Positions 1-3,390 of a stretch of DNA of 5,482 nt are shown here, in pieces. The translations under genes and the position numbers were made by a program. The notes beneath the pieces were generated by a model. That model saw only the letters and a program-made list of their open reading frames with translations. It did no database searches and was not told the origin of the DNA. This stretch comes from Pseudanabaena sp. UBA1465 (GTDB lineage: Bacteria; Cyanobacteriota; Cyanobacteriia; Pseudanabaenales; Pseudanabaenaceae): contig DCSN01000237.1 of assembly GCA_002325645.1 (NCBI GenBank), positions 2,531-8,012 on the forward strand, in the 5' to 3' direction. Every line of letters begins with the position of its first letter. The stretch's first letter is position 1.

Positions 1-52
1 CCGCCTTTATTTTGGTGGGTTTAATGATTGAATTTTCATATCAAAACCTAGG

Positions 53-70
53 CTGTGATTACATTCACAG
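53..70. promoter_or_regulatory. CRP/SyCRP1-type cAMP-receptor operator
   Basis: The sequence CTGTGATTACATTCACAG is a perfect dyad with 6-base arms and a 6-base spacer. It contains both full half-sites of the CRP consensus TGTGA-N6-TCACA. Cyanobacterial cAMP receptor proteins of the SyCRP1 type recognise essentially this consensus (established knowledge). A -10-like TAAAAT at 95-100 lies about 34 bases beyond the dyad centre, which would put the site near -45 of a start around 106-107, close to a class II activator position. That promoter assignment is inference. The target could be the ferredoxin at 397 or a divergent gene off the left edge. Confidence 0.6.
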
Positions 71-312
71 ATAAGATAACAAAAACTTATTAAATAAAAT
101 AAAATATCAACCAAAACTCATCATTTTATAGATCGCTCAAAATAGCTCTAAACCTCTTCTAGCAAGAGATTTACTTAAAAAAGTAATTTGAAAGCGATCG
201 ATAACTATCACCTATAACTAATGATAGAAATAAAAAGCTCATAGTTCGCAGTGATGCCAAGAGCGATATGATGCGTTTTAATGCCCTTGTGGGTGATGGA
301 GATAAACAGAAA

Positions 313-341
313 TTGGCTAAGTTTCTATACTTAGGTATAGA
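313..341 (+). promoter_or_regulatory. Candidate promoter of ferredoxin copy 1
   Basis: A -35-like TTGGCT (313-318) and a -10-like TATAGA (336-341) are separated by 17 bases. Each matches the sigma-70 consensus at 4 of 6 positions. Transcription would start near 348, giving a leader of about 49 bases. An alternative pair is TAAACA (303-308) and TATACT (326-331), also 17 bases apart. Both assignments rest on pattern matching only. Confidence 0.4.
325..340. promoter_or_regulatory. Small dyad CTATAC-TTAG-GTATAG over the -10 region
   Basis: This is a perfect inverted repeat with 6-base arms and a 4-base centre. It covers both candidate -10 elements of the first ferredoxin gene. Its position would suit a repressor operator, but it could also be a chance by-product of two overlapping TATA-like hexamers. 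I do not recognise it as the site of a named regulator. Confidence 0.35.
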
Positions 342-377
342 TTCAAGACCGTGTTTATCATTTTGGCTAAAATCTTT

Positions 378-391
378 AAGAGGTTTATTAC
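378..391 (+). promoter_or_regulatory. Leader of ferredoxin 1: AAGAGG and GTTTATTAC motif
   Basis: AAGAGG (378-383) is a purine-rich ribosome-binding-like sequence, rather far from the ATG (13 bases). The overlapping GTTTATTAC (383-391) recurs exactly at 956-964, just ahead of the second ferredoxin start (5 and 7 bases before the respective ATGs). This shows that the duplicated unit, or selection, extends into the leader. Confidence 0.45.
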
Positions 392-396
392 ATAAT

Positions 397-699
397 ATGG
401 CTAATATCTACAAAGTAAGACTAATTAACGAAGCTGATGGTCTTGACAAGATTATTGAAGTACCTTCTGATGAGTACATTCTTGATGTTGCCGAAGCTCA
501 AGGCATTGATCTTCCCTACTCTTGCCGCGCTGGTGCTTGCTCTTCCTGTGCAGGCAAAATCCTCAAGGGCGAAATTGACCAGGGCGATCAATCCTTCTTG
601 GATGATGATCAAATCGAAGCTGGTTATGCTCTTCTCTGTGTCACCTATCCTCAATCTGACCTCGAAATCTTGACCCATCAAGAAGAAGCCCTCTACTAA
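397..699 (+). CDS. petF: Plant-type [2Fe-2S] ferredoxin, copy 1 (PetF paralogue)
   Basis: This 100-residue soluble electron carrier takes electrons from photosystem I and passes them to ferredoxin-NADP reductase and other acceptors in the cytoplasm (family knowledge). The four cluster ligands are C43, C48 and C51 in the motif CRAGACSSC, plus C81 in LLCVTYP. The acidic loop FLDDDQIEAGY and the C-terminal EEALY, which contact FNR and PSI in PetF, are present. I chose the start at 397 because MANIYKV matches PetF N-termini; the in-frame ATG at 268 would add 43 unrelated residues. It is 72/99 identical to the downstream copy with a one-residue insertion after MA. The C-terminal half (ALLCVTYP, THQE) leans toward minor or FdxH-like ferredoxins, so this may be a specialised isoform. 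The ferredoxin call is certain; its specific role is not. Confidence 0.95.
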   Translation: MANIYKVRLINEADGLDKIIEVPSDEYILDVAEAQGIDLPYSCRAGACSSCAGKILKGEIDQGDQSFLDDDQIEAGYALLCVTYPQSDLEILTHQEEALY

Positions 700-723
700 T
701 CGCTTCTTCGTTATAAATATTTT

Positions 724-768
724 GAAAGCTCTGATTGCTAACTAATATGTTCAGCAATCAGAGCTTTC
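724..768 (+). terminator. Hairpin terminator of ferredoxin 1
   Basis: The arm GAAAGCTCTGATTGCT (724-739) and its exact complement at 753-768 form a perfect 16-bp stem with a 13-base loop, beginning 25 bases after the stop codon. The usual T-run is missing: only CTTTCTA follows. Termination may therefore be weak, or the stem may act as a 3'-end stabiliser. It is clearly related to the hairpin at 1385-1431 behind the second ferredoxin. Confidence 0.7.
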
Positions 769-772
769 TAAG

Positions 773-832
773 ATCCCCCAAAAAAGGAAAGGTGGCGCAA
801 CGCGTCGCCTTTCCTTTTTTTGGGGGGGGGAT
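773..832. repeat. Long palindrome with GC-rich core and G9 run
   Basis: The left arm ATCCCCC-AAAAAA-GGAAAGG pairs with CCTTTCC-TTTTTTT-GGGGGGGGGAT on the right. The core GGTGGCGC-AAC-GCGTCGCC (791-809) forms 8 pairs, two of them G-T, around a 3-base loop. The arms are unequal: 5 C against 9 G and 6 A against 7 T, which suggests homopolymer slippage. The reverse complement of the core, GGCGACGCGTTGCGCCACC, matches the core of the palindrome after murJ (3279-3297) at 15 of 19 positions, so they are probably one repeat family. On the + strand it could also reinforce termination after the ferredoxin. Confidence 0.75.
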
Positions 833-910
833 TGCAATTAATTTGGTTGCTAAAGCTCTTGCTTAACTAAAGCCGATCGCAATAAATTTAACCGACTCAG
901 TATTTCTCTC

Positions 911-939
911 TTGTTTAGGTCTCGGATATCACTTATGAT
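911..939 (+). promoter_or_regulatory. Candidate promoter of ferredoxin copy 2
   Basis: TTGTTT (911-916) and TATGAT (934-939) are separated by exactly 17 bases. The -10 matches consensus at 5 of 6 positions and the -35 at 3 of 6. Transcription would begin near 946, giving a leader of about 26 bases. The second ferredoxin would then be transcribed independently of the first, which agrees with the hairpins between them. Confidence 0.5.
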
Positions 940-955
940 TGGGGCTGCAATCTCT

Positions 956-964
956 GTTTATTAC
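956..964 (+). promoter_or_regulatory. Leader motif GTTTATTAC of ferredoxin 2
   Basis: This is an exact copy of the nine bases at 383-391, placed 7 bases before the ATG (5 in copy 1). There is no strong Shine-Dalgarno, only CGGA at 965-968. The motif may help translation or simply be a remnant of the duplication. Confidence 0.4.
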
Positions 965-971
965 GGAAAAC

Positions 972-1271
972 ATGGCTACATACAAAGTAACGCTGATTAA
1001 CGCAGCCGAAGGCATCAATAAAACCATCGATGTATCTTCTGATGATTACATCCTCGACGTGGCAGAAGCTGAAGGGCTAGACCTTCCTTATTCCTGCCGC
1101 GCTGGTGCTTGCTCTTCCTGTGCAGGTAAAGTCGTCAGTGGGACTGTTGATCAAGGTGATCAGTCTTTCTTGGATGATGATCAAATCGAAGCTGGATATG
1201 TCTTAACTTGTGTTGCTAAGCCAACCTCTGATGTCACCATTGAAACCCACAAAGAAGAAGAGCTTTACTAA
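972..1271 (+). CDS. petF: Plant-type [2Fe-2S] ferredoxin I (PetF), copy 2
   Basis: This 99-residue protein has the standard PetF length. It starts MATYKVTLIN and ends THKEEELY, very like the major photosynthetic ferredoxins of Anabaena and Synechocystis. Cluster ligands are C42, C47, C50 and C80. The FNR/PSI-binding residues known from Anabaena (F66, the D68-D70 run, E95 and E96, counted with Met) are in place. It is therefore the better candidate for the main linear electron carrier from photosystem I to NADP reduction. I chose the ATG at 972 over an upstream in-frame TTG at 939, which overlaps the probable -10 box. A minor oddity is K83, where PetF usually has Tyr (CVAYP). The gene has its own promoter (911-939) and terminator (1385-1431). 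Confidence 0.97.
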   Translation: MATYKVTLINAAEGINKTIDVSSDDYILDVAEAEGLDLPYSCRAGACSSCAGKVVSGTVDQGDQSFLDDDQIEAGYVLTCVAKPTSDVTIETHKEEELY

Positions 1272-1288
1272 GGTTTCTTCGATTTAAT

Positions 1289-1344
1289 CAAGAACCAAAC
1301 TTTTTGTGACACGGCGAAGCTGCACCACAAAAAGTTAGTTCTTG
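1289..1344. repeat. Palindromic element in the 3' region of ferredoxin 2
   Basis: The left arm 1289-1308 (CAAGAAC...TTTTTGTG) and right arm 1326-1344 (CACAAAAAG...GTTCTTG) are complementary apart from one mismatch and one extra base. The core between them ends in GGC-GAA-GCT. From TGTG to CACA the 25 bases match the core of the element at 3319-3367 at 21 positions, all four differences being transitions. It lies between the stop codon and the terminator, where copy 1 has no counterpart: 13 bases separate TTCTTCG from GAAAGC in copy 1, against 103 here. That suggests insertion of a small repeat after the duplication (inference). Confidence 0.75.
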
Positions 1345-1384
1345 CACTTAAACGACTTCTTTGTGAATCTGTTACAGATATTAC

Positions 1385-1431
1385 GAAAGCGCTGTTAGCT
1401 AGATATTTTGTTTAGCAATCAGCGCTTTTTT
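1385..1431 (+). terminator. Rho-independent terminator of ferredoxin 2
   Basis: AAAGCGCTGTTAGCTA (1386-1401) pairs with TAGCAATCAGCGCTTT (1413-1428) at all but two positions, around an 11-base loop, and runs into six T (1426-1431). This is a classic intrinsic terminator. It aligns without gaps to the hairpin at 724-768 (about 36 of 46 bases), including a T-A to G-C change that preserves pairing. Confidence 0.85.
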
Positions 1432-1438
1432 AGTTCGA

Positions 1439-1478
1439 GATCTAAGAGAGGTGCGATACATCGCACCTCTCTTAGATC
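1439..1478. repeat. Perfect 18-bp palindrome between ferredoxin 2 and murJ
   Basis: GATCTAAGAGAGGTGCGA (1439-1456) is repeated as its exact complement at 1461-1478 around the loop TACA. It sits 7 bases beyond the T-run of the terminator, as the 773-832 palindrome sits just beyond the first ferredoxin hairpin; both start with AGATC. Its centre (GGTGCGA...TCGCACC) loosely resembles the other palindrome cores. It may belong to the same family or act as a back-up terminator for either strand. Confidence 0.75.
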
Positions 1479-1485
1479 CCTATAT

Positions 1486-1516
1486 TTGCCACAACGTTGT
1501 AATTTGGTGTTACATT
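1486..1516 (+). promoter_or_regulatory. Possible murJ promoter
   Basis: TTGCCA (1486-1491; 5 of 6 to the -35 consensus) and TACATT (1511-1516; 4 of 6 to -10) are separated by 19 bases, longer than ideal. Between and around them lie a perfect palindrome ACAACGTTGT (1491-1500) and a dyad GTAA-N7-TTAC (1499-1513). A promoter is expected here because a strong terminator precedes it; the exact boxes are uncertain. Confidence 0.3.
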
Positions 1517-1534
1517 TTTCAGAGTCCAAATTTT

Positions 1535-1540
1535 AAGGGG
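1535..1540 (+). promoter_or_regulatory. Ribosome-binding site that supports the TTG start of murJ
   Basis: AAGGGG lies 11 bases ahead of the TTG at 1552. An in-frame TAA at 1534-1536 overlaps it, so no longer reading frame is possible. No in-frame ATG or GTG occurs between that stop and the first membrane helix, so the TTG is the only sensible start. Confidence 0.6.
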
Positions 1541-1551
1541 CAGCACCAATT

Positions 1552-3264
1552 TTGTCTGGCAACCAAGAAGAAGATCTCGTTGTAGAAACTCAACCCACCC
1601 AATCCACTAAGCGATCGCTTCTCAATATCGCGACGATTGTGGCGGTTGCCACCCTATTGAGCAAAATATTTGGATTATTACGTCAAGTGGCGATCGCGGC
1701 GGCGTTTGGTAATGGCACGGCCTATGGCGCGTATAACTTCGCCTATGTGATCCCTGGATTTTTATTGATTCTGCTGGGCGGCATTAATGGCCCTTTTCAT
1801 AGTGCGATCGTTAGTGTTTTAGCAAAACGCGATCGCCGCGAAGTTGCCACCATCATCGATAGCATCACCACGATCGTTACAGGGATTTTGCTATTGGTGA
1901 CAGTGGCTCTGGTGATTTTTGCCGATCCCTTAATGCACCTAGTCGCCCCCGGACTATTTGTGCCAGAAGCGGATTTACTTGCCAAAGGTATTGCTCTCAC
2001 CGATATTCAAAATCTTAAGATCACTAGAGACATTGCCATTCAGCAGTTTCAAATTATGGCTCCGATGGCAGTCCTCGCAGGATTAGTGGGGATCGGCTTC
2101 GGTGCGCTCAATGCCTCAGATACTTACTGGCTGCCTTCCGTTAGCCCCATTTTCTCTAGCTTGACGGTTTTAGTGGGCATTGGCGGATTATTTATGATGG
2201 TGGGCGACAAAATCCTCTCGCCAGAGAATGCGGTTTTGGGTGGTGCAGTACTGGCTTGGTCAACCCTTGCGGGAGCCGTGCTGCAATGGCTAGTGCAGTT
2301 ACCTGTGCAGATCAAATCGGGTATGGGCGGATTTAAGTTACGGTTTGACTTTCAGCGTCCTGAAGTTAAAGAAGTGATGAAAATCATGGTTCCCGCTACC
2401 TTTTCATCGGGAATGTTGCAAATTAACGTCTGGACTGATTTATTTTTTGCGTCCTTTATCCCCAATGCGGCGGCGGCGGTGTCAGCGATGGGCTATGCAG
2501 GCTTATTGGTGCAAACACCCTTAGGGATTTTATCGAATGTGATCCTTGTACCTTTATTTCCCGTGCTATCTAAGTTGACTGATCCTGAAAATTGGGATGA
2601 ACTAAAACATCGGATTCGGCAGGGCTTGATGCTCACGGCTTTAACGATGTTGCCCTTGAGTGCCTTGATGGTAGCGCTGGCTCTGCCAATCTCGCAGGTT
2701 GTCTATGAGCGCTATGCTTTTGATGCTGAGGCTTCCCAGTTAACCGCCGCCGTATTGATGGCTTATTCCGTTGGCATGTTTGTGTATTTGGGGCGCGATG
2801 TCTTGGTACGGGTGTTTTATGCGTTAGGAGATGGCGATACACCTTTTAAAATCAGCATTGTTAATATCTTTTTAAATGGGCTATTTGATTATTTTTTAGT
2901 CCAAGAGTTTGGCGCACCAGGGTTGGTATTAGCGACCGTTTTTGTAAATGTAATTTCGATGATTGTGATGATGTATTTACTCGATCGCCGCCTGAATGGA
3001 ATGCCGCTAAAAAGTTGGAGTCTAATTATTTTGGGACTGACGATCGCTAGCATAATCGCGGGTGGGGCAAGTTGGGGAATATATCATTTACTTAGCCAAA
3101 GCTTTGATAGTTTGGGTGTAGTGGTAAAATTTGGCGCAAAATTAGGTGGTTTAGTGATCGCTAGTGCGGTTGGCTTAACAATTTTTGGGGCGATCGCGAT
3201 GCAAATGAAAATTCCTGAAATCAGCGCTCTCACCAATCAAATTAAGCGCCGCTTTTCGCGGTAA
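1552..3264 (+). CDS. murJ: MurJ/MviN-family lipid II flippase
   Basis: This 570-residue polytopic inner-membrane protein belongs to the MOP/MATE-like superfamily. MurJ moves lipid-linked peptidoglycan precursor (lipid II) across the plasma membrane (family knowledge). A hydrophilic N-terminus of about 22 residues is followed by about 14 hydrophobic segments. Recognisable family stretches are LLSKIFGLLRQVAIAAAFG (35-53), the IPGFLLILLGGINGPF loop (67-82), FASFIPN (299-305), TPLGILSNVILVPLFPVLSK (322-341), AYSVGMFV (404-411) and FYALGDGDTPFKISI (422-436). Aligned from memory with E. coli MurJ, R44 matches essential R24, but the positions of R52 and R270 appear to be L/I and L318, and R18 is K38. 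I recall that cyanobacterial members share GGINGPF, so this may be a lineage trait. Family membership is secure; lipid II transport by this divergent form is inferred. Start codon is TTG. Confidence 0.92.
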   Translation: MSGNQEEDLVVETQPTQSTKRSLLNIATIVAVATLLSKIFGLLRQVAIAAAFGNGTAYGAYNFAYVIPGFLLILLGGINGPFHSAIVSVLAKRDRREVATIIDSITTIVTGILLLVTVALVIFADPLMHLVAPGLFVPEADLLAKGIALTDIQNLKITRDIAIQQFQIMAPMAVLAGLVGIGFGALNASDTYWLPSVSPIFSSLTVLVGIGGLFMMVGDKILSPENAVLGGAVLAWSTLAGAVLQWLVQLPVQIKSGMGGFKLRFDFQRPEVKEVMKIMVPATFSSGMLQINVWTDLFFASFIPNAAAAVSAMGYAGLLVQTPLGILSNVILVPLFPVLSKLTDPENWDELKHRIRQGLMLTALTMLPLSALMVALALPISQVVYERYAFDAEASQLTAAVLMAYSVGMFVYLGRDVLVRVFYALGDGDTPFKISIVNIFLNGLFDYFLVQEFGAPGLVLATVFVNVISMIVMMYLLDRRLNGMPLKSWSLIILGLTIASIIAGGASWGIYHLLSQSFDSLGVVVKFGAKLGGLVIASAVGLTIFGAIAMQMKIPEISALTNQIKRRFSR

Positions 3265-3265
3265 A

Positions 3266-3310
3266 CCTATAATGAAATGGCGACGCGGTGCGTCGTCATT
3301 TCATTATAGG
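3266..3310. repeat. 21-bp hairpin immediately after murJ
   Basis: The arms 3266-3286 and 3290-3310 are complementary over 21 pairs, with one G-T wobble, around a 3-base loop GGT. The element begins 2 bases after the murJ stop codon. Its core GGCGACGCGGTGCGTCGTC (3279-3297) is related to the inverted core at 791-809. No T-run follows, so it may stabilise the murJ 3' end or stall polymerase rather than terminate fully. The arms contain TATAAT (3268-3273), but no -35 box accompanies it. Confidence 0.8.
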
Positions 3311-3318
3311 GATGTACA

Positions 3319-3367
3319 AACCAGAATTTTGTGTGGCGCGGCGAAGCCGCGCCACACAAAATTGGTT
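3319..3367. repeat. 18-bp perfect palindrome with GAA loop upstream of the kinase
   Basis: AATTTTGTGTGGCGCGGC (3325-3342) and its exact complement (3346-3363) enclose the loop GAA. Outer AACC/GGTT pairs extend it past a 2-base bulge. It shares its core with the element behind ferredoxin 2 (21 of 25 bases). It lies 8 bases after the previous hairpin and ends 23 bases before the kinase start. A GTG inside it (3331) opens the kinase frame, but the residues it would encode are just translated repeat. Confidence 0.8.
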
Positions 3368-3388
3368 CTTTATTAAATCGCAGAACCA
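3363..3388 (+). promoter_or_regulatory. Start-proximal hairpin in the kinase leader
   Basis: TGGTTCT (3363-3369) can pair with AGAACCA (3382-3388), a 7-bp stem with a 12-base loop that ends 2 bases before the ATG. The GGTT segment is also the outer right arm of the palindrome at 3319-3367, so the two pairings exclude each other at the outer end. No Shine-Dalgarno is visible. A role in restricting initiation is inference. Confidence 0.35.
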
Positions 3389-3390
3389 TT

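Larger units (their letters stand above)
1..396. other. AT-rich non-coding region upstream of the first ferredoxin gene
   Basis: I see no convincing gene here on either strand. The region holds a CRP-type operator (54-69), an A/T-rich stretch with a possible -10 TAAAAT at 95-100, and small dyads: CTCTT/AAGAG at 154-168, TTACTT/AAGTAA at 171-186 and CTATCA/TGATAG at 205-227. The reading frame of the ferredoxin is open back to an ATG at 268. The 43 extra residues this would add resemble no ferredoxin N-terminus, so I treat them as leader DNA. A gene reading leftward from beyond the left edge could also use the operator, but the window does not show one. Confidence 0.6.

Noticed and set aside
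268..396. 43-residue N-terminal extension of the first ferredoxin from ATG 268
   Set aside because: It resembles no ferredoxin, and the likely promoter and the shared leader motif lie inside it. MANIYKV at 397 matches known PetF starts.
421..681. Open frame on the minus strand inside the first ferredoxin gene
   Set aside because: It mirrors the codons of a clear gene and resembles no known protein. The other antisense frames in murJ and the kinase are rejected for the same reason.
939..971. Eleven-residue extension of the second ferredoxin from TTG 939
   Set aside because: The TTG overlaps the probable -10 box, and the ATG at 972 gives the standard PetF length and N-terminus.
1289..1478. 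CRISPR-like repeats or an insertion sequence
   Set aside because: The palindromes differ in their arms, have no regular spacers, and no transposase or cas gene is present in the window.
1499..1513. NtcA site GTA...TAC upstream of murJ
   Set aside because: The spacing is 9 bases, while NtcA sites use GTA-N8-TAC. The dyad GTAA-N7-TTAC may still mean something but is not assigned.
3268..3273. Perfect -10 box TATAAT just after murJ
   Set aside because: No -35-like hexamer lies 16-18 bases upstream, and the bases belong to a hairpin arm.
3331..3390. GTG start adding 20 residues to the kinase
   Set aside because: The extension is the translation of a perfect palindromic repeat plus a hairpin; ATG 3391 sits right before a normal kinase N-terminus.
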